Source: Nitrosomonas mobilis
GTDB lineage: Bacteria > Pseudomonadota > Gammaproteobacteria > Burkholderiales > Nitrosomonadaceae
Assembly: GCF_900103035.1 (NCBI RefSeq)
Contig: NZ_FMWO01000020.1
Coordinates: forward strand, 62,001 to 126,000
DNA: 64,000 bases
Reading direction: 5' to 3'
Shown here in pieces: positions 1 to 9,301 of the stretch. The position numbers and the translations under genes are program-made. The notes under the pieces were generated by a model. It did not search any database, was not told the DNA's origin, and saw nothing but the letters and a program-made list of their open reading frames with translations. Within the stretch, counting starts at the first letter, position 1. Each line of letters opens with the position of its first letter.

Positions 1-369
1 CGGGATTTGACCGACTCGACGGTGTTGCGCAATATGGGCGTGGCACTGGGGCATACCTTGCTCGCCTATGATTCCTGCCTGAAGGGGCTGGGCAAACTGG
101 AAATCAACCCGACGCGCTTGTCAGCGGATTTGCAGGATGCCTGGGAGGTGCTGGCGGAACCAATTCAGAGCATGATGCGCCGTTATGGGATCGCCAATCC
201 TTACGAGCAACTCAAAGATTTGACCCGAGGCAAGACCGAAATCAATCAGGAAACATTGCAAAATTTCATCCGCCAGCTCGATATTCCGCAAGCTGAAAAA
301 GACCGCCTGTTGCGGCTTTCCCCGCAAACATACATTGGATTGGCTGCCCAATTGGCCAAACGTATCTAA
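1..369 (+). CDS. purB: Adenylosuccinate lyase, C-terminal part (5' end outside window)
   Basis: The reading frame is open from the first base (RDLTDSTVLRN...) and gives the last 122 residues of adenylosuccinate lyase. This enzyme cleaves SAICAR and adenylosuccinate with release of fumarate in purine synthesis. The segment with DSTVLRNMGVALGH and the helical tail around YEQLKDLTRG are typical of the C-terminal helical domain of proteobacterial PurB. About 330 residues, including the catalytic serine loop, would lie upstream of the window. It is followed by a 127-bp gap and grpE on the same strand. The family call is safe; only the truncation by the window edge limits it. Confidence 0.93.
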   Translation, partial: RDLTDSTVLRNMGVALGHTLLAYDSCLKGLGKLEINPTRLSADLQDAWEVLAEPIQSMMRRYGIANPYEQLKDLTRGKTEINQETLQNFIRQLDIPQAEKDRLLRLSPQTYIGLAAQLAKRI

Positions 370-444
370 AACCTGGCTGGGCAGCACCATTAAAATTCAC
401 AGTTATATTCATTAAAAAAGTTTCAACCTGGCGAGAAAAAGGGG

Positions 445-481
445 TTGAAAAAAATTATTTGATCACAATATAGCATGATCA
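445..481 (+). promoter_or_regulatory. Candidate promoter upstream of grpE
   Basis: TTGAAA (445-450) lies 16-17 bp before AATATA/ATATAG (467-473), about 25 bp before the ribosome site of grpE. Two TGATCA copies (460-465 and 476-481) flank the -10 element 16 bp apart. I do not see a convincing heat-shock (sigma-32) CCCCAT-type -10 or a CIRCE element, so the mode of heat control is not evident. Confidence 0.3.
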
Positions 482-496
482 TACTGGAGGAAATTT

Positions 497-1099
497 ATGC
501 AGGAATCGAATAATCAAGAGCCTATCGATACAGAGAAACTGGTAGAGGAATCTGATACAGCATCGACAGTGGGCACGGCTCCGCTTTCCAGTGATGAAAT
601 GATTCACACTGGAGCGGCGGGTGAGGCGGAATCCATGCCATCAATCGAGCAGCTTTTGAGAGAGGCGGAACTGAGGGCAGAGGAGCATCATGATGCCTGG
701 CTGCGTGCCAAAGCGGAAACCGAAAATCTACGAAAACGGGCACAGGTGGATGTTACCAATGCTCATAAATACGCCATTGACAAATTCTCCGCGGAATTAC
801 TTCCGGTCATGGATAGTCTGGAAGCGGCGCTTATGACCGAGAATGCCACAGTCGAGAACTTCAAGGATGGCATAGAGCTCACACGCAAGCAGCTGGTTTC
901 AATTTTTGAGAAATTCAATATTCAGGTCATCAATCCGCAAGGTGAGAAGTTCGATCCTCACCATCATCAGGCAATGTGTACCATCGAATCAGATGTTGCT
1001 CCCAATACCATCGTTCAGGTCATGCAAAAAGGCTATGCGCTGCACGATCGCGTTATCCGGCCAGCCATGGTTGCCGTCGCGAAAGCGAAAGAGGCTTGA
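497..1099 (+). CDS. grpE: Nucleotide exchange factor GrpE
   Basis: A 200-residue GrpE, close to the usual length of about 197. An acidic, low-complexity N-terminus (residues 1-50) is followed by a long helix that forms the dimeric coiled coil (about 55-110, with AETENLRKRAQ). The C-terminal beta-domain contains KFDPHHHQAM and ends in VIRPAMVAVAK. GrpE releases ADP from DnaK and acts as a thermosensor in the cytoplasm. The ATG is preceded by a strong site (TGGAGG, 484-489). It is the first gene of a grpE-dnaK-dnaJ run on the plus strand. Confidence 0.96.
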   Translation: MQESNNQEPIDTEKLVEESDTASTVGTAPLSSDEMIHTGAAGEAESMPSIEQLLREAELRAEEHHDAWLRAKAETENLRKRAQVDVTNAHKYAIDKFSAELLPVMDSLEAALMTENATVENFKDGIELTRKQLVSIFEKFNIQVINPQGEKFDPHHHQAMCTIESDVAPNTIVQVMQKGYALHDRVIRPAMVAVAKAKEA

Positions 1100-1167
1100 G
1101 ATTCTTTGAAAAGCACCCACATACAATCATTATTGATAACCAAAAGTAAACTTTAAAGGAAAAAACA

Positions 1168-3108
1168 ATGGGAAAAATTATTGGGATAGATCTGGGTACC
1201 ACCAATTCATGTGTAGCGGTGATGGAAAATGGCAAATCTAAGGTGATTGAGAATGCTGAGGGTACGCGTACCACGCCATCCATTGTTGCTTATACGGAAG
1301 ATGGTGAAATTCTGGTGGGTGCTTCGGCCAAGCGTCAGGCGGTGACCAATCCGCAAAATACACTGTTTGCTATCAAGCGGCTGATTGGACGTCGCTTTAA
1401 CGAGGAAATGGTGCAGAAGGATGTCAGCATGGTGCCTTACAGCATCATTCAGGCCGATAATAATGATGCCTGGGTGGAAGTTCGCGGCAAAAAAATTGCA
1501 CCACAGGAAGTGTCGGCACAGATATTAATGAAAATGAAAAAAACTGCCGAGGACTATTTGGGAGAACCGGTGACGGAAGCCGTCATTACGGTACCGGCGT
1601 ACTTTAATGACTCTCAGCGGCAGGCTACAAAGGATGCTGGAAGAATTGCGGGCCTTGAGGTTAAGCGTATTATTAATGAGCCTACTGCCGCAGCATTAGC
1701 GTTTGGGCTGGATAAAAAAGAAGGTGATCGCAAGATTGCGGTATACGATCTGGGTGGCGGCACATTCGATGTCTCCATCATTGAAATCGCGGAAATCGAG
1801 GGTGAACACCAGTTTGAGGTGTTGGCGACGAATGGGGATACTTTCCTGGGTGGTGAGGATTTTGATTCGCGCGTCATCGAGTACCTGGTAGCCGAATTCA
1901 AAAAAGAAAGCGGTATTGATCTGAAAAAGGACATGCTGGCGTTGCAGCGACTCAAGGATGCGGCGGAAAAAGCCAAAATTGAACTATCCTCCAGTCAGCA
2001 AACGGAAGTGAACCTGCCTTATATTACTGCCGATGCGTCTGGTCCAAAACATCTGGCGGTGAAGATTACGCGCGCCAAGCTGGAGAGCCTGGTCGAAGAA
2101 CTGATTGAGCGCACGATCGAGCCTTGCCGAATTGCACTCAAGGATGCCGGTTTGTCTGTTTCGGATATCGTCGATGTGATTCTGGTCGGTGGGCAGACGC
2201 GCATGCCGAAGGTTCAGGAAAAAGTCAAGGAAATCTTTGGTAAAGAGCCGCGCAAGGATGTTAACCCGGATGAGGCAGTAGCCATTGGTGCTGCGGTTCA
2301 GGGTGGCGTATTGCAAGGGGATGTCAAGGATGTGTTGTTGCTGGATGTCACGCCGTTGTCGCTCGGTATTGAAACTCTGGGTGGCGTGATGACTAAGTTA
2401 ATCCAGAAAAACACCACGATTCCGACCAAGGCGCAGCAGGTTTTTTCTACTGCGGACGACAGTCAGACTGCCGTGACGATACACGTGCTGCAAGGTGAAC
2501 GTGAGATGGCGTCCGGCAATAAAAGTCTAGGGCAATTCAACTTGACCGATATTCCGCCAGCACCTCGTGGTATGCCGCAGATTGAAGTGGCTTTCGATAT
2601 CGATGCCAACGGTATTTTGCATGTGTCTGCTAAGGATAAAGCGACGGGCAAGGAGAACAAAATCAAGATTCAGGCAAGCTCTGGATTGTCCGAAGAAGAA
2701 ATCAATAAAATGGTCAAGGATGCTGAGGCCCATGCAGAAGAAGACAAAAAGACCCTGGAACTGGTTAATAGCCGCAATCAGTGCGATGCGATGATTCATT
2801 CGGTCAGGAAATCCTTGAGTGAATATGGTGATAAGCTGGAAAGTGATGAAAAGGCCAAAGTCGAGACCGCTTTGAAAGATGCTGAAGAAGCACTTAAATC
2901 GAGTGACAAAAGTGAAATCGATGCCAAAACTCAGGCACTGACCGAGGCTTCCCAGAAACTGGCTGAAAAAATATACGCTCAGGAACAAGCGCAATCGGGT
3001 GATGCAGGGCAGACAGGAGCAAGTACGGGAGATGCTAAAACCGGTGATAAGCCAGTTGAAGGTGAAGTGGTTGACGCCGAATTTGAGGAAGTCAAGGATA
3101 AAAAATAA
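1168..3108 (+). CDS. dnaK: Molecular chaperone DnaK (Hsp70)
   Basis: 646 residues, normal for bacterial DnaK. The ATPase domain occupies about residues 1-385, with [13 protein letters not shown] at the start and [11 protein letters not shown]. The linker [13 protein letters not shown] is followed by the substrate-binding domain. The acidic tail ends in [16 protein letters not shown], the conserved bacterial C-terminus. It works with GrpE (upstream) and DnaJ (downstream) in folding, disaggregation and heat-shock control. AAAGGA precedes the ATG. The 68-bp gap from grpE suggests co-transcription. Confidence 0.98.
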   Translation: MGKIIGIDLGTTNSCVAVMENGKSKVIENAEGTRTTPSIVAYTEDGEILVGASAKRQAVTNPQNTLFAIKRLIGRRFNEEMVQKDVSMVPYSIIQADNNDAWVEVRGKKIAPQEVSAQILMKMKKTAEDYLGEPVTEAVITVPAYFNDSQRQATKDAGRIAGLEVKRIINEPTAAALAFGLDKKEGDRKIAVYDLGGGTFDVSIIEIAEIEGEHQFEVLATNGDTFLGGEDFDSRVIEYLVAEFKKESGIDLKKDMLALQRLKDAAEKAKIELSSSQQTEVNLPYITADASGPKHLAVKITRAKLESLVEELIERTIEPCRIALKDAGLSVSDIVDVILVGGQTRMPKVQEKVKEIFGKEPRKDVNPDEAVAIGAAVQGGVLQGDVKDVLLLDVTPLSLGIETLGGVMTKLIQKNTTIPTKAQQVFSTADDSQTAVTIHVLQGEREMASGNKSLGQFNLTDIPPAPRGMPQIEVAFDIDANGILHVSAKDKATGKENKIKIQASSGLSEEEINKMVKDAEAHAEEDKKTLELVNSRNQCDAMIHSVRKSLSEYGDKLESDEKAKVETALKDAEEALKSSDKSEIDAKTQALTEASQKLAEKIYAQEQAQSGDAGQTGASTGDAKTGDKPVEGEVVDAEFEEVKDKK

Positions 3109-3272
3109 TAGTACCGGTCAGTACGAAACAGGCACATCAATAAAACTGCAGGGGGAGGGCGGCATCTATACACCTGATCCCTGCATTTTAATTTTGCTTG
3201 TGCCACGTTTTGACTGGGAATCGTGTTTACCCAATCAATCTGTATTTGTTATGTTGCAATTTATTGAAGCTC

Positions 3273-3300
3273 AAGGGCGGTTCTGTGGAGCTGCCCTTTT
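3273..3300 (+). terminator. Candidate attenuating terminator between dnaK and dnaJ
   Basis: AAGGGC (3273-3278) pairs with GCCCTT (3293-3298) around a 14-nt loop, and the right arm runs into TTTT. This resembles a rho-independent terminator in the 216-bp dnaK-dnaJ gap. It could reduce dnaJ transcription relative to dnaK. The stem is short, so it may be only partly effective. Confidence 0.45.
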
Positions 3301-3324
3301 CGTTGCTTGCCAGCAGGAATTGTT

Positions 3325-4431
3325 ATGACTCAACGTGATTATTATGAGGTACTCGGCGTCAATCGTAATGCCGATGAAAATGAACTGAAGAAAGCTTATC
3401 GGAAACTGGCTATGAAATATCATCCAGACCGTAATGCTGGCAATGCCGAGTCAGAAAAGCATTTCAAGGAAGTCAAAGAGGCTTTCGAGGTGCTTTCAGA
3501 CAGCAATAAACGCGCAGCTTACGACCAGTTTGGGCATGCTGGCTTGAACGGTGCGGCTGGTGGGGCGGGTGCGCAAGGATTTGGCGATGCTTTCAGCGAT
3601 ATTTTCGGGGATCTTTTCGGAATGCGAGGCGGGCAGTCTGGCGCACAACGTGGTGCTGATCTGCGCTATAACCTGGAAATAACGCTGGAACAAGCCGCGC
3701 GAGGGGCGGAGACCAAAATCCGTATCCCTAAAATGGATGCTTGCGAGACATGCCGTGGCAGTGGGGCCAAACCGGGATCGACACCTAAAACCTGTCCAAA
3801 ATGTAATGGTCATGGCCAGATTCGTATGCAACAGGGGTTCTTCTCCATTCAGCAGACTTGTCCGCAGTGTCATGGCGGTGGCAAGATCATCACTGACCCT
3901 TGTCGTGACTGTCATGGCTCCGGCCGTGTCAAGCGCCATAAAACGCTGAACGTCAAAATTCCCGCCGGCGTGGATGAGGGAGACAGTATTCGTTTGTCGG
4001 GAGAAGGTGAAGCGGGTGTTACCGGCAGTCCTCCTGGTGATCTGTATGTGGTGATTCATCTGGCCAGCCACTCGGTTTTTCAGCGGGAAGGCAATAATCT
4101 GCATTGTGAAATTCCCACCAGCTTTGCAACAGCTGCGCTTGGGGGTGAAATAGAAGTACCGACGCTGGATGGCCACGCGCGCATCAAAATTCCGCCTGGT
4201 ACGCAGACTGGCAAGATATTCCGTTTGCGTGGCAAGGGGATAACTGGTGTGCGTAACCATGTGACCGGTGATTTACTATGCCATGTTTCTCTGGAAACAC
4301 CAGTTAACCTGACTGCTCGTCAGAAAGAACTGCTGGAAGAATTTGAAGCAATCAGCCAGAAAGATGACTCGCGTCACAATCCCCGCGCCAAGTCCTGGAT
4401 GGATAAGGCGCGTGAGTTTTTTAGTGAGTGA
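3325..4431 (+). CDS. dnaJ: Co-chaperone DnaJ (Hsp40)
   Basis: A full type I DnaJ of 368 residues. The J-domain has HPD at residues 33-35. A Gly/Phe-rich linker (about 75-110) is followed by four zinc-finger repeats of CxxCxGxG form ([32 protein letters not shown]; about 140-210) and the C-terminal substrate-binding beta-domains. DnaJ delivers clients to DnaK and stimulates its ATPase. I chose ATG 3325 ([12 protein letters not shown]), preceded by AGGAA, over an in-frame TTG six codons earlier. It is convergent with the channel gene on the other strand, with only 3 bp between stop codons. Confidence 0.97.
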   Translation: MTQRDYYEVLGVNRNADENELKKAYRKLAMKYHPDRNAGNAESEKHFKEVKEAFEVLSDSNKRAAYDQFGHAGLNGAAGGAGAQGFGDAFSDIFGDLFGMRGGQSGAQRGADLRYNLEITLEQAARGAETKIRIPKMDACETCRGSGAKPGSTPKTCPKCNGHGQIRMQQGFFSIQQTCPQCHGGGKIITDPCRDCHGSGRVKRHKTLNVKIPAGVDEGDSIRLSGEGEAGVTGSPPGDLYVVIHLASHSVFQREGNNLHCEIPTSFATAALGGEIEVPTLDGHARIKIPPGTQTGKIFRLRGKGITGVRNHVTGDLLCHVSLETPVNLTARQKELLEEFEAISQKDDSRHNPRAKSWMDKAREFFSE

Positions 4432-4434
4432 AGC

Positions 4435-7400
4435 TTACCCTGGCTGAATGGTAGGGGGTAAAATTGTCGCCTGCCTGCGTGGCTGGTTGTATAAATGTAC
4501 ATCCAGTTGTGGGAAGGCGATATCGATGCCTGCTTCTGCAAAACGGTGATTGATTGCCATATTGATTTCATGGGTCAACTTTAGTCTGTCCTGTAACAGT
4601 TCACAAAATACTCTTAACTCGAAATTCAGCGAACTATTACCAAAATTCACAAAATAAGCGGAAGGCTCCGGATCTTTCAATACAATCGGATGTTCGCTTG
4701 CAATTTCCAGTAATAGCCTGCGGGCGGTTTCGCAGTCTGAGCCATAGGCGATCCCCACTGGTAACACAATACGTGTTATCTGGTCGCTCAATGACCAGTT
4801 AGTCAACTGCTGTGTGATGAATATCTTGTTGGGTACCACGATCTCCTTGCGATCGAAATCAATCAGCGTGGTTGCACGAATATGGATTTTATTGACGGTT
4901 CCGGTAGTAGTGTTGAGCGTTACGAGATCGCCCACGCGGATGGGTCGTTCAAAAAGCAGGATGACACCGGATACAAAATTGGCAAAAATTTCCTGCAATC
5001 CAAATCCCAAGCCCACTCCCAAGGCAGCCACCAGCCATTGAATGCTCGACCATTCCATACCTAATGTCTGAAAGGTAGCGGTAACCCCTGCCACTACAAT
5101 CACATATCTCAGCAGGGTGGTGATGGCATAGCCCGTGCCGGTATTGAGTGATAAGTGACGCAGAACCAGCAATTCCAGTGTGCCGGGAAGATTATGCGCG
5201 GCAATGATTGCGAGACCAAATACGATCAATGCAACCAGCAATGCTTTGAGCGTAATGGACTGTGAGACGATTTCCCCATCAATTTGTGAAGAGGTTTGCC
5301 AGAGCGTGATTTTTTCAAGAAAACTGAGAGCAGGCAGGACATCGATCCAGATTCCTAGCAATGCGGTGATCAGTAATCCCCAGATGCCAATTTTCAGTAA
5401 AGTAGCGGATTGCCTGCTGATGGTTTTGACATCGACATAATTTTCATCAATCCAGTCTGCTTCGCTTTTGTCCGGTTGCGCGCGCTGTGCGCGGATTTCT
5501 TCTCTTCTTTCGATGGCGCGCTTGTATGCGATTTGCCGCTGGACAATCAGCAGGCTACGGGAACTGACGTAATACAGCAAGGTGAAGAATGTAACCCAGC
5601 TCAGTGACTGGAAGACCAGAATGTACTGGTAGATTGCGGCAAAATAATATCCGATCAGCACCATCGTGATCATGTAGCCTTGCAGCAGAAGCAGGGCGGT
5701 CATCCAGTATTTCGGACTCAACACTGGATTGAACACCATACCTTGGTAAAACTGTTTGGCCTTGCGGCCAAATCCTATCCAGCTTGATGCGAATATCGCC
5801 AGGAGCAGGCAAAGCAGTACAAAGGCGAACCGACCAAGCATATTGCGCACCTGATCTTCATCCAGCGCATCCATAAAGGCGATCAGGACGACAAGTACGA
5901 CGATAAACGGAGCAAACCGTTTGATGTCATGGCGCATTTTATTGACGAGTTTCTCATCGCATTTGAACTGGTGGCTGAGTAGACCGCTGGGACGAAACAG
6001 CAGCAGTAAAAATGCCCAACAGAAAATTGCAACGGCGGCAACCTGCAGACTGGCGGCCATGGCATGCCCTATTTCTGAAGATGAGTTATTCTGAATGATC
6101 GTGACGGCTAATTGCCATGGCAGGAAAAAATATCCGGCCACCACAATGCAATTCATCAACATGCCAAATGGATAGATCAGTCTGTCCTGGTTGACCTTGC
6201 CGCGCAGACTGTTGCCAGTTGCTTCCCAGCGCAAATAAGCTGGCCAGTATACCGACCTGAACAGGATGAAAAACAGGGCATAGATGCTAAATATTGCCAC
6301 CAGTTCCTGCCATGAAGAACTGATTGTTTTGGTGAAACTGCGTTGTGTTTTGGGTGAGTCAAACCAGTCGAGTGCATTGTGAAAATCCTGCGGTGTTATC
6401 TGTGTTACGGGTTTGGCGCTGCGGGTAACCAGCAGATTTTCCCGCAGCAAGACCTGATGCTGTTCTATTTTTTCAGTCAATTGAGTCTGAATAGATAAAT
6501 AGAGCTGGAGTTCCTTAATATAGCCTTGTAATACATCAGCATACTGCTCGACGACTTGTTCGCGTGATTGTTTCAGTTTCTGGAAGGTATTGGTCAGTTC
6601 CTTGTATTCGGCAGAGTCGGCAGATGGTATCTCCGTATTTTTAAGAAAGTGTTGCACGGTTTTCATGTTATCCATGATTTGCAACCGTTCCTGCTCCAGT
6701 TGATATAGATCGAGTTTCGTATTGCTCAGCTCACGTTCTGTTCGTGATGTATCCGGCTTGATCATGATTTTCTTGAACTGTTTTCTGATATGCGTTCCCA
6801 GATCAGTATCTTCTCCCCCAAGTTCGAGTCGCTGTTGAAGCGCTATGTGGCTTTGTGCGATTAGCGCAAAACGATTTTCATCGTGAGCCCTCTGATTGGT
6901 GAGCTCTTTAGTGCGTTTGGCGTAATCATTTAACTTCTGGGCCAGTGATTTGTTATCTGCAGCCAATTGTTTCAATTCCGGGTGATGCTGAATTTTTTCG
7001 TCAGAAAATTGCTCGGATTGCTCAATTACCTGTCTAGTCTCGGCCATGCGTCTGAGGTTGATTTCGCCGATTAGCAATTCCATTTGCTGAGACAGGTTCT
7101 CGATTTTCGGGATTAGTAGCAGCTTTTCCTGTAGGGAAATAATTTCTGCGGCATATGGAAGAATCAGCGTTTCCAGCTCGAGCATTCTGGTTTTGTCGGT
7201 TAACGCCTGGAATTGAGCATCACGCAGACCAGTAAGCGCATTTAGTATTTTTTTGTCGGTATCCTTTGAGGTAACTGCCGGCCTTTCGTTGAGCGCGGAA
7301 CGCTGATTGAGGATAGAAGCCAACTCCTCCTGAATGCTGTCCATGCGTTGACGTAACTGTGCTTGATCCGAAATAGATTTTTGTTGCTGATTTTTCAACT

Positions 7401-7794
7401 CTGAGAGACTTGCCTGAACGGTAACCAGTTGTCTTTCTAGCTCGTTTAAGGTTGATTTGATTAATTGCCGGGAAGTTATTCCTGCTTCTGATGGAATTTT
7501 ATGTTGTCTTAGTGTGGCGATCTGCTGCGGATAGCTTTCCAGTTGTTGCGAATAATTGGCCGTTTTATCAAGATAATCCTGATGATCACGGAGTATCTGC
7601 AGATGTTCGCTGAATATTTCGCGCAACCGTTTTTTTTGTGGTGTTTCTTCAGGATTAACTTCACCTAGTGCACCAAGTTTTGCCTGCATTGCCTGGAGTT
7701 TATCGTCGAGTTTGTTTGCATGACACATTGTGATATTGGTCATTGTCAGCAGGGTTAATAGCGACATGACGGCAATAAACAAAAATTTATTCAT
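4435..7794 (-). CDS. Giant MscS-family mechanosensitive channel (MscK/KefA-like)
   Basis: 1119 residues from the chosen ATG at 7794, which begins a clear signal peptide (MNKFLFIAVMSLLTLL...). An upstream in-frame ATG at 7896 would bury that signal, so I reject it. Residues about 30-490 are a long, Gln/Glu/Leu-rich periplasmic coiled-coil region. About eleven membrane segments follow (about 498-960). The last is the MscS pore helix region GLGFGLQEIFANFVSG (about 930), followed by the MscS beta and C-terminal domains. The architecture matches MscK/KefA and MscM, which release osmolytes on hypo-osmotic shock; whether it is K+-gated cannot be judged. No strong ribosome site is visible. Confidence 0.88.
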   Translation of the reverse strand: MNKFLFIAVMSLLTLLTMTNITMCHANKLDDKLQAMQAKLGALGEVNPEETPQKKRLREIFSEHLQILRDHQDYLDKTANYSQQLESYPQQIATLRQHKIPSEAGITSRQLIKSTLNELERQLVTVQASLSELKNQQQKSISDQAQLRQRMDSIQEELASILNQRSALNERPAVTSKDTDKKILNALTGLRDAQFQALTDKTRMLELETLILPYAAEIISLQEKLLLIPKIENLSQQMELLIGEINLRRMAETRQVIEQSEQFSDEKIQHHPELKQLAADNKSLAQKLNDYAKRTKELTNQRAHDENRFALIAQSHIALQQRLELGGEDTDLGTHIRKQFKKIMIKPDTSRTERELSNTKLDLYQLEQERLQIMDNMKTVQHFLKNTEIPSADSAEYKELTNTFQKLKQSREQVVEQYADVLQGYIKELQLYLSIQTQLTEKIEQHQVLLRENLLVTRSAKPVTQITPQDFHNALDWFDSPKTQRSFTKTISSSWQELVAIFSIYALFFILFRSVYWPAYLRWEATGNSLRGKVNQDRLIYPFGMLMNCIVVAGYFFLPWQLAVTIIQNNSSSEIGHAMAASLQVAAVAIFCWAFLLLLFRPSGLLSHQFKCDEKLVNKMRHDIKRFAPFIVVLVVLIAFMDALDEDQVRNMLGRFAFVLLCLLLAIFASSWIGFGRKAKQFYQGMVFNPVLSPKYWMTALLLLQGYMITMVLIGYYFAAIYQYILVFQSLSWVTFFTLLYYVSSRSLLIVQRQIAYKRAIERREEIRAQRAQPDKSEADWIDENYVDVKTISRQSATLLKIGIWGLLITALLGIWIDVLPALSFLEKITLWQTSSQIDGEIVSQSITLKALLVALIVFGLAIIAAHNLPGTLELLVLRHLSLNTGTGYAITTLLRYVIVVAGVTATFQTLGMEWSSIQWLVAALGVGLGFGLQEIFANFVSGVILLFERPIRVGDLVTLNTTTGTVNKIHIRATTLIDFDRKEIVVPNKIFITQQLTNWSLSDQITRIVLPVGIAYGSDCETARRLLLEIASEHPIVLKDPEPSAYFVNFGNSSLNFELRVFCELLQDRLKLTHEINMAINHRFAEAGIDIAFPQLDVHLYNQPRRQATILPPTIQPG

Positions 7795-7963
7795 ATGTTT
7801 CAATTTGTTGGTGTTATGTGGTGAAGTGACATGTATCAAATAATGAATGTCACGTGAGTGTAGCGGTGTCGCCGTATTATATCTGTCGGCTATCATGCGC
7901 CAATGTGCAAGTTAGACGTGGTTTTCATTGAATGAGTAATGGGTGTTGGGGCTTAAAATCAAG

Positions 7964-7997
7964 ATGTGACAAATTGTCGCGCGACAATTTGTCACAT
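7964..7997. promoter_or_regulatory. 34-bp perfect palindrome in a divergent control region
   Basis: Arms of 17 bp (ATGTGACAAATTGTCGC and its exact complement) meet at 7980/7981 with no spacer. It lies 170 bp from the start of the channel gene and 86 bp from the start of the 65-aa gene on the other strand. A spacer-free, full-length palindrome of this size is more like an operator for a dimeric or tetrameric regulator than a terminator, as no T-run follows on either side. A second, smaller inverted repeat (ATGTG-TTT-CACAT, 8024-8036) follows. The regulator is unknown. Confidence 0.75.
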
Positions 7998-8056
7998 TCC
8001 AAAATCATATTTTCCTCTTTACAATGTGTTTCACATCCCGGATAAGGAGTGCCGTG

Positions 8057-8086
8057 ATGATCTTTCTAAAGGAGTTCACGCAATGA
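8057..8086 (+). CDS. Possible leader mini-ORF (9 codons)
   Basis: AAGGAG (8044-8049) sits 7 nt before an ATG that encodes MIFLKEFTQ and stops at TGA 8084-8086. The stop overlaps the ATG of the next gene (ATGA arrangement), so translation could be coupled. The peptide starts with the same MIFL as the downstream protein. It is too short to call a protein; a leader peptide is the only role I would suggest. Confidence 0.35.
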   Translation: MIFLKEFTQ

Positions 8087-8280
8087 TTTTCCTATCGACT
8101 GATAAAACATTACAAGAGGTTAAAAAACATTATCTTGACTCGCTTGCTCGTAGAAACCTGTCCTCACATAGCGTGGAAAAGCAGGCCGATCCAGATAAAG
8201 TAACCGTCAGGACGCAAGAGTCATCACTGCCCGATGCACAGTGGCATCGCAGTAAAACAGCCAGATTTTCGCGGTATTGA
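8083..8280 (+). CDS. Hypothetical 65-aa protein
   Basis: Starts at ATG 8083, which has a good ribosome site (AAAGGAG, 8068-8074). A longer in-frame version from GTG 7966 would start inside the 34-bp palindrome and has no ribosome site, so I reject it. The product is soluble and polar: MIFLSTDKTLQEVKKHYLDS begins an amphipathic helix and the rest is Ser/Arg/Gln-rich and probably disordered. I recognise no domain. It is followed after 71 bp by the RIO-type kinase gene on the same strand, with which it may be co-transcribed. Confidence 0.55.
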   Translation: MIFLSTDKTLQEVKKHYLDSLARRNLSSHSVEKQADPDKVTVRTQESSLPDAQWHRSKTARFSRY

Positions 8281-8351
8281 TTTCGTAACTGCGAAGTGGC
8301 ACGTTTCTGATTCGATAAATTAGTGACCCAGCTAACAGGAGATTGAAGACT

Positions 8352-9227
8352 ATGAAAACACCTAGCAGAATGGAACCGCTGATCGAAGAAGGGCTGATTG
8401 ACTCGGTTGTCTGCGAAATCATGAGTGGCAAGGAGGCGATGCTTTATGTTGTGAAATGCGGGGAAGAGTACCGCTGTGCCAAAGTATACAAGGAAAAACA
8501 GAAGCGAAATTTTCGGCAGAATTCCTGCTATCTGGAAGGACGGGAGATTAACAGCCGTCGTCGCTCCCGTTTTGTGCGCAGCAGCAGTAATTTTGTGAAA
8601 ACCATTCGGGATGATGCCTGGCACAGCGTGGAGGTGGATACACTGGGCCGGTTGACAACGGCCAACGTGGTTATCCCAAAATTTTACAACTTTTTTGAAG
8701 GGGTGCTGTTGATGGAGTTGATCGTGGACAGCAATGGCAGTGTTGCGCCGAGATTAAATCAGCTGGAGTTGACAGCAGATCAAGCCAGGATCTATCACGG
8801 TTTTCTCATTCAGCAGGTGGTTCGTATGCTCTGCAGCGGTATCGTGCATGGCGATCTCTCCGAATATAACGTACTGATTGGTAACACCGGTCCGGTTATC
8901 ATCGATTTTCCACAGGCTGTTCATGCCGCGTACAACAATAGTGCAGAGGCAATCCTGAAAAGAGACGTGAAAAATATTGCTGCCTTTCTTGGAAAATTTG
9001 CACCCGAGCTTGCCTATACGGACTATGGCAGTGAAATCTGGTCACTGTATCAAACAGGTAAGCTACATCTGAACGTTAATCTGACCGGGCAAATTGAACT
9101 GTGTCGTAAACCGGTTAATCTGGATGTGGTATTGAGTGCTATTAATATCGCCATAAAAAAAGAAACTGCATGGCGGCGCTACAAAAGCGAACGGTGGACT
9201 AGCGAGCGGAGATGGCAGTGTTCTTGA
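8352..9227 (+). CDS. RIO-type serine/threonine protein kinase
   Basis: 291 residues. The N-lobe has the RIO-like pattern around EEYRCAKVYKEKQKRNF, with the probable ATP-binding Lys in CAKVYK. The C-lobe carries the catalytic loop HGDLSEYNVLI (His166, Asp168, Asn173) and the metal-binding IIDFPQ (Asp185), which replaces the DFG of ordinary kinases as in RIO proteins. RIO1/RIO2 kinases mature the small ribosomal subunit in eukaryotes and archaea; bacterial members occur but their targets are unknown. ATG 8352 is chosen because AGGAG (8337-8341) is correctly spaced; a TTG at 8343 is too close to it. The tail (about 270-291) is Arg/Trp-rich. Confidence 0.85.
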   Translation: MKTPSRMEPLIEEGLIDSVVCEIMSGKEAMLYVVKCGEEYRCAKVYKEKQKRNFRQNSCYLEGREINSRRRSRFVRSSSNFVKTIRDDAWHSVEVDTLGRLTTANVVIPKFYNFFEGVLLMELIVDSNGSVAPRLNQLELTADQARIYHGFLIQQVVRMLCSGIVHGDLSEYNVLIGNTGPVIIDFPQAVHAAYNNSAEAILKRDVKNIAAFLGKFAPELAYTDYGSEIWSLYQTGKLHLNVNLTGQIELCRKPVNLDVVLSAINIAIKKETAWRRYKSERWTSERRWQCS

Positions 9228-9301
9228 TAAACGTTTTGACTTTCCGCTTGGGTGGGGGGCAGTTTGATTAGGGGATTAATATGTGGACGTGTTAATTCTC
9301 T

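Noticed and set aside
370-496. CIRCE element or sigma-32 promoter before grpE
   Set aside because: No TTAGCACTC/GAGTGCTAA repeat and no CCCCAT-like -10; only a generic promoter is supported.
2527-2994. 155-codon minus-strand frame inside dnaK and similar long antisense frames in czcA, metH and gltX
   Set aside because: They are mirror frames of strongly conserved genes, with no ribosome site or independent family match.
7966-8280. Long version (104 aa) of the small gene upstream of the RIO kinase
   Set aside because: It would start with GTG inside the 34-bp palindrome and has no ribosome site; ATG 8083 with AAAGGAG is much better.
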